Of a stretch of 64,000 bases of DNA, positions 16,140 to 23,910 are shown one piece after another (within the stretch, counting starts at the first letter, position 1; each line of letters opens with the position of its first letter). This stretch comes from Flavobacteriales bacterium (GTDB taxonomy: Bacteria; Bacteroidota; Bacteroidia; NS11-12g; UBA9320). The translations under genes and the position numbers were made by a program. Location of the stretch: the NCBI GenBank assembly GCA_020635395.1, contig JACJZV010000001.1, positions 1,178,001 to 1,242,000 of the forward strand, read 5' to 3'. The notes under the pieces were generated by a model, which made no database searches, was not told the DNA's origin, and saw nothing but the letters and a program-made list of their open reading frames with translations.

Positions 16140-16460
16140 TTATCCCAATTGTGATTCTAACTTTTGAACAATGGTGCTTTTGGGTACAGCTCCAACCAAT
16201 TTGTCAACCACTTCTCCGTTTTTGAAAACCAACAACGTAGGGATGCTTCTAATACCATATTTTGAAGGTGTATTTCTGTTTTCGTCCACGTTCATTTTGC
16301 CAATTTTTACCTTTCCGGCATATTCTCCGCTCAATTCTTCCACCACAGGAGCAATCATTTTGCAGGGGCCACACCATACTGCCCAAAAATCAACCAATAC
16401 AGGAACGTCAGATTGCATTACTTCAGATTCCCAGTTTCCGTCATTAAATTCAAGTGCCAT
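16140..16460 (-). CDS. trxA: Thioredoxin
   Basis: This 106-residue classical thioredoxin reduces protein disulfides in the cytoplasm. The active site is WCGPC (Cys30, Cys33) in FWAVWCGPCKM, preceded by VLVDF and followed by the cis-Pro loop GIRSIPTLLVFKNG (Pro at about 74). Length and the C-terminal VGAVPKSTIVQKLE are typical. It is a single-gene unit with a TAAATTTG -7 box at 16507-16514 and a strong terminator at 16082-16108. Confidence 0.97.
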   Translation of the reverse strand: MALEFNDGNWESEVMQSDVPVLVDFWAVWCGPCKMIAPVVEELSGEYAGKVKIGKMNVDENRNTPSKYGIRSIPTLLVFKNGEVVDKLVGAVPKSTIVQKLESQLG

Positions 16461-16506
16461 ATCTAAAATTTTGTTTTGTGTTTAATTCGTGTACAAATGT
16501 TTGATG

Positions 16507-16514
16507 CAAATTTA
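16507..16514 (-). promoter_or_regulatory. -7 box of trxA
   Basis: The minus strand reads TAAATTTG, matching TAnnTTTG, and gives a leader of about 40 nt. Confidence 0.55.
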
Positions 16515-16583
16515 CTCCATCAACCATAAAGGCAATATTATTGTTCCATAATTAGTATTGATACCCACATAAAACTTAATTAT

Positions 16584-17888
16584 TTGAAATCAAAAATTGC
16601 ATTTAGAGTACTCGTTGTTGCTTCTTTATCAATGTTTTGGGCGTGCCAAAAGGATGGAAAAACAACTAATCAACAAAAAGGTAACAAGGGCAAAATGGCG
16701 GCAGAATCGGTCGATTCCATTCAAACCTTGTATGATTTTAAGATAAATCGGTTTTTAGACAACATTGACACCTTTGAGGTTGCTAGGAATTCCATCTTCG
16801 AAAATATGTTTGACGGATACAATACCAACGATTCATTGGTATTTGAAGCCATCGGAAAAACAGATTCTATTTTTAAGATAAATAAAATAATTGCCGGAAA
16901 TACGGTAGAGATGGTATATAGAAACCAACATGATGGAAAGTATGCCTCTCATTTGATTTACCATGTTTCACCAGTAGAGAAACTCATTTTGGAATTTAGA
17001 GATAAATCAGATGCTCATATTTATAAAATTAAGGTAGATACCGTTGAACGAACCATTGCCTCACGCATTGAGCGAACACTTTATCATAGCATTTTAGATG
17101 CTCAAGCAACGTATGAATTGGGCATTTCGCTTTCCGAAGTTTTTGCGTGGCAGGTAAACTTCTTTAAAATTGATGAAAACGATTTTTTTAAAGTCGTTTT
17201 TGATGAGTATCAGGCCAACGGAAAAGTAATAGGGGTGGGGTCTATAAAGGCGGCTATGTTCTACCATAGGGGCGATACATTTTATGCCTACAAATACATT
17301 AATGGAGAAGATTCCGGCTATTATGATCAAAACGGAGAAAGTTTGAAAAAGGCATTTTTAAAAGCACCGTTGAAGTATAGCAGAATAAGCAGTAGGTACA
17401 GTAAACGTAGATTTCATCCGGTAACTAAAGAATGGAAAGCACACTTGGGAACAGACTATGCAGCCCCCACAGGTACACCAATCAGAACAGTGGGAGATGG
17501 GCGTATTGTAGCTGCCACTTTTGCTAAATACAATGGAAATTTTGTAAAGGTGGAGCATAACAAAAAATACACTACACAGTATCTGCACATGAGCAAAATA
17601 GCTAAGGGAATCAAAGTTGGCAAACACGTAAAACAGGGAGATATTATCGGATTTGTGGGCAGCACTGGTTTGGCCACAGGGCCTCATTTGTGTTTTCGGT
17701 TTTGGCAAAATGGTGTTCAGATTGACCCATATTCCGTTATTTCACCCAGATCTACCGAGGTAAGTAGCAAACATTTGGCCGATTTTAAAGCGGTAAAGAA
17801 ATTTTGGGAAGATAAGTTTAACCAATTGCCCTTGCCCGATAAAAATGCTGAAAAAGATTTGCCAGAGGATGATTTTATTGAGGATTAA
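16584..17888 (+). CDS. M23 family metallopeptidase lipoprotein
   Basis: The predicted protein has 434 residues and starts with TTG (MKSKIAFRVLVVASLSMFWAC). The lipobox LSMFWAC puts the lipidated Cys at about 21, so the protein is membrane-anchored outside the cytoplasm. The C-terminal third is a LytM/M23 domain: HLGTDYAAPTGTPIRTVGDG provides the first zinc ligands, and QYLHMSKIAKG the H-x-H-like second site, followed by GDIIGFVGSTGLATGPHLCF. These endopeptidases cut peptidoglycan cross-links, or activate amidases if degenerate; this one keeps the motifs. The N-terminal ~270 residues are a family-specific extension without a recognised domain. Confidence 0.88.
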   Translation: MKSKIAFRVLVVASLSMFWACQKDGKTTNQQKGNKGKMAAESVDSIQTLYDFKINRFLDNIDTFEVARNSIFENMFDGYNTNDSLVFEAIGKTDSIFKINKIIAGNTVEMVYRNQHDGKYASHLIYHVSPVEKLILEFRDKSDAHIYKIKVDTVERTIASRIERTLYHSILDAQATYELGISLSEVFAWQVNFFKIDENDFFKVVFDEYQANGKVIGVGSIKAAMFYHRGDTFYAYKYINGEDSGYYDQNGESLKKAFLKAPLKYSRISSRYSKRRFHPVTKEWKAHLGTDYAAPTGTPIRTVGDGRIVAATFAKYNGNFVKVEHNKKYTTQYLHMSKIAKGIKVGKHVKQGDIIGFVGSTGLATGPHLCFRFWQNGVQIDPYSVISPRSTEVSSKHLADFKAVKKFWEDKFNQLPLPDKNAEKDLPEDDFIED

Positions 17889-17890
17889 AT

Positions 17891-18595
17891 TTAGGATTTC
17901 CGTCTGATAATTTCGAGGGTAATGCTGTGTTTTACAAACACATCTTTTCCCTTTATTTTTCCGGGATTCCATTTGGGCATTCTGTCCATTGCAAAAAGCC
18001 AGTATTGGTCTGCAATGGCACTGTTTGTAGATGTCAGACTAATATCAATTGCATTTCCTTGAGAAGTTACAACAAACTCAAAAGAGGCTTGTGCCGTGTC
18101 AAATTGGAGCTGCAAGCTATCCGATAAATAACCCTCAACCCATTTTTTAAGCGAATCATTCCCACCTGGAAAACTTGGAGGTATTTCGCTTTTCACATAG
18201 TATTCATAGCCAATTTCTTCATAATCTATTTCCGGATCTATGTAGGTAAAATTAAAAGTTAAAATAATTTGTGTTTTTGCAATTCGTCCGTCGTGTACCG
18301 CCGGAATCCATTGGGGCATTGTTTGAATAAATCGTTCTACTTCTTCCTCAAAACCTACGCCACTATTGGGGGTAATAAAGTTTTGCAATCTCAAATTTCC
18401 TAAAGTGTCAATGGCCACAAGAGCCTTAATCAATCGGGAAGATTGACTTGAAATGGCTTTTTCGGGATATACCAAATGGTCGGTCATATATTGGTTGTAG
18501 GCCTCATCACCTCCCGGAAAATGTGCCGGAATATCTGTTTGTGCCGCAGATAAATTGGCAAGTAATAGTGCAAATATGAATAGTCGAAACTTCAT
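17891..18595 (-). CDS. Secreted protein with two TonB C-terminal-like domains
   Basis: This 234-residue protein has a signal peptide (MKFRLFIFALLLANLSAAQ). It carries two copies of the TonB_C fold: a first starting HFPGGDEAYNQYMTDHLVYP and ending MPQWIPAVHDGR, and a second starting SFPGGNDSLKKWVEGYL and ending MPKWNPGKIKG. Each has the FPGG and P.W.PG hallmarks. It lacks the N-terminal membrane helix and proline-rich linker of a true TonB, so it probably does not transmit energy itself. Its start overlaps the stop of the upstream histidine kinase by 4 nt, a coupling suggesting a shared envelope-related role. Confidence 0.85.
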   Translation of the reverse strand: MKFRLFIFALLLANLSAAQTDIPAHFPGGDEAYNQYMTDHLVYPEKAISSQSSRLIKALVAIDTLGNLRLQNFITPNSGVGFEEEVERFIQTMPQWIPAVHDGRIAKTQIILTFNFTYIDPEIDYEEIGYEYYVKSEIPPSFPGGNDSLKKWVEGYLSDSLQLQFDTAQASFEFVVTSQGNAIDISLTSTNSAIADQYWLFAMDRMPKWNPGKIKGKDVFVKHSITLEIIRRKS

Positions 18596-19755
18596 TTTTT
18601 TAGAATAATTCTAAACGTTGTTTTAACATTCGGGGTTGATTCTTTTACAAATATCTGGCCATCGTGATAATTTTTTATAATTCGTTTTACCAGCGACAGC
18701 CCCAAACCCCAACCCCGTTTTTTGGTGGTATAGCCCGGTTCGAATACCGTTTTGAATTTGGATGGATTTATGCCTTTGCCCGTGTCCGACACATCCAAAA
18801 TAATTTGTTTATCGGTTGAAGAAATATGGAAGGTGAGTTTGCCGGTTCCTTCCATGGCATCTGCAGCGTTTTTTGATAGATTTTCTAAAACCCATGCAAA
18901 AAGTGGCACATTAATTTTGCACATTTCATGGTTGTTTTCGCTACTAATCTCGAACTCGATATGGCTGGAAAGTCTTTTTTGCAAATATTCCACCGATTCT
19001 GTGACCACTTCAACCAAATCATTGTTTTTAAGCACCGGCTCAGAACCGATTTTTGAAAACCTCTCAGTAATAAGTTCCAACCGTTTAATGTCATACTCAA
19101 CTTCTTGAATTACCTCTTCTGACATATTACCATCGTTGGCCTTTGTCAGCTCCATCCAAGCCATCAACGAAGATATTGGAGTGCCTAATTGATGAGCTGT
19201 TTCTTTGCTCATACCCACCCACACTTGGTCTTGTTCCCACCTTCTGTTATAGCTAAAAGCGTAATAGGTAATCATCAAAAAAACAGCAATTATAGCCAGT
19301 TGAACATAGGGGTAAAGTTTTAGTTTTTGAAATAAAATGGAATTGTTGTAATAAATTATAATTTTTTGATTTTCAAATAGTTCGGCCTCAATTGGTTCGT
19401 TTTCCGACCGCATATCCTTTATCAAACTTTTCAAATATTCAGGATCTTTTGAGCGAACGGAATCGATGTTTTTTTCATTGATAATTTCTCCCGATTCAAG
19501 TGTAACGATAACCGGAATGGTATTGTTGGCTTTTACCACAGAGAGTGCATAAGTTAAGTCATAGTCCTCATTTTGGCTGGCTGTGGCAATAAGTTTGGTG
19601 GCTTCTGCCCACAAAGCCATTTTTACCCGCTCTTCATCTGCCAGTTTTTGGGCTAAATTGTCTGTATAAAGCAGCGAAACACCAACAATAGTCATGGCTA
19701 AGACAAATATTGCAGCCTTTATTATTGTCCTAAACTGATAGTTGTTTAATGCCAT
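18592..19755 (-). CDS. Membrane sensor histidine kinase
   Basis: This kinase of about 387 residues has two membrane helices (one near residues 12-32, IIKAAIFVLAMTIVGVSLLY, one near 155-175, AIIAVFLMITYYAF) flanking a ~110-residue periplasmic sensor. The phospho-acceptor His is in SKETAHQLGTPISSLMAWME, and the HATPase domain has NLSKNAADAMEG, DTGKGINPSK and GWGLGLSLVK. The frame opens at 19797, but MALNNYQFRT at 19755 is a better start because a near-consensus -7 box (GACCTTTG) lies just before it. No response regulator is adjacent. The downstream overlapping gene encodes the double TonB_C protein. Confidence 0.9.
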   Translation of the reverse strand: MALNNYQFRTIIKAAIFVLAMTIVGVSLLYTDNLAQKLADEERVKMALWAEATKLIATASQNEDYDLTYALSVVKANNTIPVIVTLESGEIINEKNIDSVRSKDPEYLKSLIKDMRSENEPIEAELFENQKIIIYYNNSILFQKLKLYPYVQLAIIAVFLMITYYAFSYNRRWEQDQVWVGMSKETAHQLGTPISSLMAWMELTKANDGNMSEEVIQEVEYDIKRLELITERFSKIGSEPVLKNNDLVEVVTESVEYLQKRLSSHIEFEISSENNHEMCKINVPLFAWVLENLSKNAADAMEGTGKLTFHISSTDKQIILDVSDTGKGINPSKFKTVFEPGYTTKKRGWGLGLSLVKRIIKNYHDGQIFVKESTPNVKTTFRIILKK

Positions 19756-19845
19756 TGAAAAAACAAAGGTCGAAAAAAATAGGTTTTTATAATTCAAACA
19801 AGTTTTGTTTGCGTCCTATTTTATCTACTGTACTATTTTTATCGG

Positions 19846-19853
19846 TACTTTTG
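19846..19853 (+). promoter_or_regulatory. -7 box of the cyclase-family gene
   Basis: TACTTTTG matches TAnnTTTG and ends 17 nt before ATG 19871. It excludes the upstream in-frame start at 19805. Confidence 0.6.
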
Positions 19854-19870
19854 GCAACAGCAATATTGAT

Positions 19871-20617
19871 ATGATTTTTAAAACAACTTTTAGAGATAAA
19901 GAAATAGCATTTGACAGCAGCGTTTATTTTGATTTGTCAACACCCATTTCGGATGGAGAAAACAACGTGAACGCCTATTACATTGCAAATCCGGTTTTTC
20001 AGCCATTTAGAGGGGGAGATTTTGTGGGTTCGGTGGCTTTGGGCGGAGCCTGCAATTGCGAGAACTTAACACTAAATGCCCATGGCAACGGTACGCACAC
20101 AGAATGTGTTGGGCATATTAGCAAAGAAAAATACACCATCAATCAATGCTTAAAAGAGTTTGTGCATGTAGCTCGGCTCATTTCTGTTACGCCCGAAAAA
20201 TTGGAGAACGGAGATTTAGTAATTTCCGAAAAATGGTTGGAAGGATTTGATTATACTAATGTAAACGCTTTGATTATTAGGAGTTTGCCAAATGACGATT
20301 CAAAACTGAGAAAACAATATTCAGGTACGAATCCAACCTATTTAAGCTCGAAACTCACACAAAAGGTGGCCGAATTGGGTATCAATCACCTAATTATCGA
20401 CTTACCATCGGTAGATAAGGAGGAAGATGGCGGAATGTTGTCTGCTCATCATGCTTTTTGGCAATATCCCCAAAACACCCGAACCAATGCCACCATTACC
20501 GAATTGGCTTTTGTGCCCAATGGGGCAGCCGATGGGTTGTATGTTTTACAGATGCAAATTGCCCCATTAGAAACAGATGCAAGCCCCAGTAAACCAATTA
20601 TTTATCCTATTGTATGA
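19871..20617 (+). CDS. Cyclase / kynurenine formamidase-like metal hydrolase
   Basis: The protein has about 248 residues from MIFKTTFRDKEIAFD. It belongs to the cyclase family (PF04199), whose members hydrolyse formylkynurenine, isatin and similar amides. The metal site motif is visible as NAHGNGTHTECVGH, the family's HxGTHxD/E variant. FDLSTPISDG at the N-terminus and IDLPSVDKEEDGGMLSAHH near residue 180 are also typical. The substrate cannot be told; no other tryptophan-degradation gene is near. The next gene (GT9) begins 4 nt after the stop and is probably cotranscribed. Confidence 0.85.
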   Translation: MIFKTTFRDKEIAFDSSVYFDLSTPISDGENNVNAYYIANPVFQPFRGGDFVGSVALGGACNCENLTLNAHGNGTHTECVGHISKEKYTINQCLKEFVHVARLISVTPEKLENGDLVISEKWLEGFDYTNVNALIIRSLPNDDSKLRKQYSGTNPTYLSSKLTQKVAELGINHLIIDLPSVDKEEDGGMLSAHHAFWQYPQNTRTNATITELAFVPNGAADGLYVLQMQIAPLETDASPSKPIIYPIV

Positions 20618-20620
20618 TGT

Positions 20621-21616
20621 ATGGATAAAGAGAAAATCTTGTATTTATTTACTGCAATAGCTTCAAAAATGCTAAACGCAGGAAAACCAACAAAACCCAA
20701 AAAAGTAGAGCGAATTTTGGCCTTAAAGTTGGATGAAATTGGCGATATGGTTTATACCATGCACTGTTTCTCTGCCTTAAAAAAAGTGTTTCCCGATGCA
20801 CACCTTTCGGTTGTTTGTAAGCCAATGAACAATGATTTGGTAAAACAAACCGGGGTGGTGGATGATATAATTAACGATTTAAAAACCGTTGAAGGCAAAT
20901 TTGATGTTCAAATCGATTTTAGAGGCAATTGGGCGAGCGTGAAAAGGGCTATTCTTGGCGGATGCTACTACTATTTAGAGCGGGGTAGTATCAGACTTCA
21001 TAATAAAATTGGTGGTGCACAAACCCACGAAATCATCACAAATCAAAACATCATTAAACCACTTTTTCCGAAAGGTTTTATTTTTGACAAACCGCGTTTT
21101 AACGTTGAAAAAAAGGATATTGAATTTATTGACGATTTACTTAATAAACTACAACTTCAAAAATTTGTGCTGATGCATTGCGGGGCGAGAGATGCAGAAC
21201 GCCGCTGGCCGACCGATAGGTTCGCCCTATTGGTAAATAAAATCTTTGAGAAATATGGATTAAAAACCATTTTTATTGGCTCAAAAAACGAAAGTGAATT
21301 GGTAGAAACGGTTTTAAAAGAAACCCCCCACGGCATAAACTTGGCGGGCCAAACCAGTTTAATGCAATTAGCCGCCTTAACCAGAAAATGTACGTTTTAT
21401 GTGGGTAATGAAAGTGGTCCGTTGCATTTTGCCATCATCGAGCAAAAGCCTTTGGTGGCACTGTTTGGCCCTGGGGTAAAAGACGTTTTTTACCCTATTT
21501 ACCCTAATCAACATGTCATTCATCACCTAAAACCCGGCCAGATAAAAGGCGATAATGACTCCATTTTGCAGATTTCTGTGGAAGAGGTTTACGCTTGTAT
21601 TGATTCTATTTTTTGA
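20621..21616 (+). CDS. Glycosyltransferase family 9 (heptosyltransferase-like)
   Basis: This 331-residue GT-B enzyme is of the ADP-heptose:LPS heptosyltransferase family. Typical features are the N-terminal ILALKLDEIGDMVYTMHCFSALKK, the middle FVLMHCGARDAERRWPTDRF, which holds the phosphate/sugar-nucleotide site, and the C-terminal CTFYVGNESGPLHFAIIEQK, then VALFGPG. It would add a sugar to an LPS or capsule core at the inner face of the membrane. It follows the cyclase-family gene by 4 nt, so the two are likely one transcript, with no evident functional tie. Confidence 0.9.
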   Translation: MDKEKILYLFTAIASKMLNAGKPTKPKKVERILALKLDEIGDMVYTMHCFSALKKVFPDAHLSVVCKPMNNDLVKQTGVVDDIINDLKTVEGKFDVQIDFRGNWASVKRAILGGCYYYLERGSIRLHNKIGGAQTHEIITNQNIIKPLFPKGFIFDKPRFNVEKKDIEFIDDLLNKLQLQKFVLMHCGARDAERRWPTDRFALLVNKIFEKYGLKTIFIGSKNESELVETVLKETPHGINLAGQTSLMQLAALTRKCTFYVGNESGPLHFAIIEQKPLVALFGPGVKDVFYPIYPNQHVIHHLKPGQIKGDNDSILQISVEEVYACIDSIF

Positions 21617-21860
21617 TTGGAATGCTGCAACAAGCGTAGCCAGATACCATTAGCCACATACCATTAGCCACGTGCCAGTAGCCACGTGCCTCGAGGCACG
21701 TGGAAAAATATGATAGCAATTTCGTAGCCACCTGCCTATTGGAATGTGGGAAAAATGAATCGTTCTGTCGTAACGACTTGCCTCGAGGCACGTCGCTACA
21801 TCGGCACCTCGCTAAATGGTCACGTCGCTACATCGGCACCTATCTAAATTGGCACAAACC
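21617..21860. repeat. Cluster of REP-like palindromes
   Basis: The region between the GT9 gene and the next CDS contains no gene. It holds a perfect 22-bp palindrome at 21682-21703 centred on CTCGAG, and a 30-bp palindrome with two mismatched positions at 21770-21799 around the same core TGCCTCGAGGCA. Several partial copies of TAGCCAC(G)TGCC and CGTCGCTACATCGGCACC also occur. The same core is at 39500-39529. The arms differ between copies yet stay self-complementary. Confidence 0.8.
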
Positions 21861-21972
21861 TGCGGTAGAATGATTGAACGATGGCAGTCTGTTTATCAAG
21901 CAACTAATATTTACACCAAACAATTTTATTGCCGTATTTGCAACAAAAAACACCTCAATCCGTTTGGAAGTT

Positions 21973-23100
21973 ATGAAAAATCTATTTACCCTAATTGTAG
22001 TTCTTGGTTTATCAATCCAACTGAATGCTCAAAGTCGTTATTATAGCAGCACGAACATTCCATGGGAATTGATGCGTTTAGACCTTCCTGTTAAAAAGGA
22101 TTCTATGATAGAATATGTAAAAAAACGTGAGATAAGTTCGGTGCAAATTAATTTACAGGTCGTTAAGCCAAATGGAAAAGTTAAACCTGAAAAAATTGAT
22201 CAATCATTTCTGTTTGACCCAAATGGTCGTTTGACCCATTATTTGGAGTTTAAAAAGGGCTCAACTATAGAAACCCGCATGATGGATTACGACAGTCAGA
22301 ACAACATTATTGGAACTTCGGTTTATGGCAAAAATTTTAATTTAATACATCGGAGATTTACCTCATACAACTCCGAAGGAAAGGTTGATTTTTCAGGAAC
22401 CGTAAATAAAAATGGAGATACCTCCTATTTTAATAGGTATTATCCAAAAATAGGCAATACATCTTCGAGCGAATACTATAAAAATGGCAAGCTCATACAT
22501 CGTTATGTCAGTACCTATTATGACAATGGTGATATGCAAAAACGCACGCTTTATAAACCTAATGGTAAAATAAAATATGTGTGGGACTATGAGTGCAAGG
22601 AAACCGGTGTGGAGGTTTTTAAACATAAAGACACCACAACCGTTTGTACTTCAAAATCAATAGATGATGATGGAAACACAACCATTGTAAATCAAATGAC
22701 GGACGAAAAAGGAGAAATTTATAAATCAATTACTGTTCAAAATGCTCAGGGAAAAAGGATGAGCTACTCGTATTTTAAGGTTAAGGGGGGAGAAGAAAAG
22801 CTCCTGTACAAAAATGAGTATCGTTATGCAAAAGATACGGTATTGATATCTGAAAGCTACGAATCATACGAAAAGGAAAAATTGAAACACTATACCCAAA
22901 TGGAATACGATGAAGTTGGCAATCTAACCAATCAGACTCAACGTTATTACAAAAATGGAGAGTTGCTAACAGAATACACCACAGGATATATTTTTGATGG
23001 ATTGAATCGTCCGGTGCAAAGAAGTCGTAAAGAAAACAATGGCTCCGCAATCATCACTCAATACACCTATCAAGAGCAAATGGGCTCTATAGCTCCGTAA
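21973..23100 (+). CDS. Secreted protein with YD-like repeats
   Basis: The protein has 375 residues from MKNLFTLIVVLGLSIQLNAQ, a clear signal peptide. The frame extends upstream to 21874, but the signal sequence fixes the ATG at 21973. The mature part is a series of short beta-strand repeats with the pattern Y-x-NG/DNG/SEG (YNSEGKVDFSG, YYKNGKLIHRY, YYDNGDMQKRTLYKPNGK, YYKNGELLTEY, YIFDGLNRPVQR). They resemble YD/RHS or MORN-like repeats that bind surfaces or sugars. It is probably periplasmic or surface-exposed. No enzymatic motif is seen. Its last 14 bp overlap the convergent DUF4249 gene. Confidence 0.8.
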   Translation: MKNLFTLIVVLGLSIQLNAQSRYYSSTNIPWELMRLDLPVKKDSMIEYVKKREISSVQINLQVVKPNGKVKPEKIDQSFLFDPNGRLTHYLEFKKGSTIETRMMDYDSQNNIIGTSVYGKNFNLIHRRFTSYNSEGKVDFSGTVNKNGDTSYFNRYYPKIGNTSSSEYYKNGKLIHRYVSTYYDNGDMQKRTLYKPNGKIKYVWDYECKETGVEVFKHKDTTTVCTSKSIDDDGNTTIVNQMTDEKGEIYKSITVQNAQGKRMSYSYFKVKGGEEKLLYKNEYRYAKDTVLISESYESYEKEKLKHYTQMEYDEVGNLTNQTQRYYKNGELLTEYTTGYIFDGLNRPVQRSRKENNGSAIITQYTYQEQMGSIAP

Positions 23101-23905
23101 CCACCGAGTTTTTTAGTACAAACATGCCCAAACCACCTTCTATATTGGTGGGTATTAGGGTTGGTTCCGAAAACGGATTGTCGGGGTTGTATTTTTCTAA
23201 TACACGACCGTATTTGTAGTGTTCTTCAGATATTCCGCTAATAACGATAAATACTTTTACGTCATTAACACCGCCGCCTTCGTATTTGTAAAATTCGCCA
23301 TCGGCCACGTAGTTGCTATTAATAATGTCATCGGGGCCAACATATTCTCTATAAAAACCACCAAAAATGGTATCAGTAAGTCCGGGTTCGTATTCAAACA
23401 CTGTGTAACATTCTAACTGATAATAATCGTTTACTCCCAACTGGTCATCCCATTTTACATGAAACCTGTAAATTGTTTCTCCAAATTGAACCACAGAATC
23501 TACCTTAGTCTCAATTCCTGTAGCCGCCACTGGATAGGCAGCTTTTGAACTAACCGAATTCCCATCTTTTGTTTTTATGTTTAATTCATAGATTTGGCCG
23601 GGAGCAAAGTTGTAGTTTTTCCGAGAGGTATATACCGCATTTGAAACATCATAAAGAAAGGTGTCAGAAATTCCATTTCCCGATACAACCAGAGTTGCAT
23701 CGGCTATCACCTCAAACTCACCAGGTCTTGAATTAAAAATAGGATTGCTTTTTGTGAGCGAGGCTTTATAGGTTGAGGTCAAATTGCCCATGGCCAATTC
23801 TACTACCGTTTTGCGAGATACTTCGGGTATTTCTACGTCGGTTACCACGGTTTCGCAACTGGCAAAAAGCGTTATTAACAAGAGTATAAAGAGTGTGTTT
23901 TTCAT
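23087..23905 (-). CDS. DUF4249 family outer-membrane lipoprotein
   Basis: This 272-residue protein has a lipoprotein signal (LLLITLFASC, Cys at about 17). DUF4249 features include the N-terminal ETVVTDVEIPEVSRKTVVE, a domain with ADATLVVSGNGISDTFLYD, and the FAPGQIYELNIKTKDG strand typical of the family. DUF4249 genes usually follow TonB-dependent receptors, as here: the receptor ends 5 nt upstream. It probably acts as a surface-exposed accessory to that receptor. The substrate is unknown. Confidence 0.9.
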   Translation of the reverse strand: MKNTLFILLLITLFASCETVVTDVEIPEVSRKTVVELAMGNLTSTYKASLTKSNPIFNSRPGEFEVIADATLVVSGNGISDTFLYDVSNAVYTSRKNYNFAPGQIYELNIKTKDGNSVSSKAAYPVAATGIETKVDSVVQFGETIYRFHVKWDDQLGVNDYYQLECYTVFEYEPGLTDTIFGGFYREYVGPDDIINSNYVADGEFYKYEGGGVNDVKVFIVISGISEEHYKYGRVLEKYNPDNPFSEPTLIPTNIEGGLGMFVLKNSVVTEL

Positions 23906-23910
23906 TTTTC

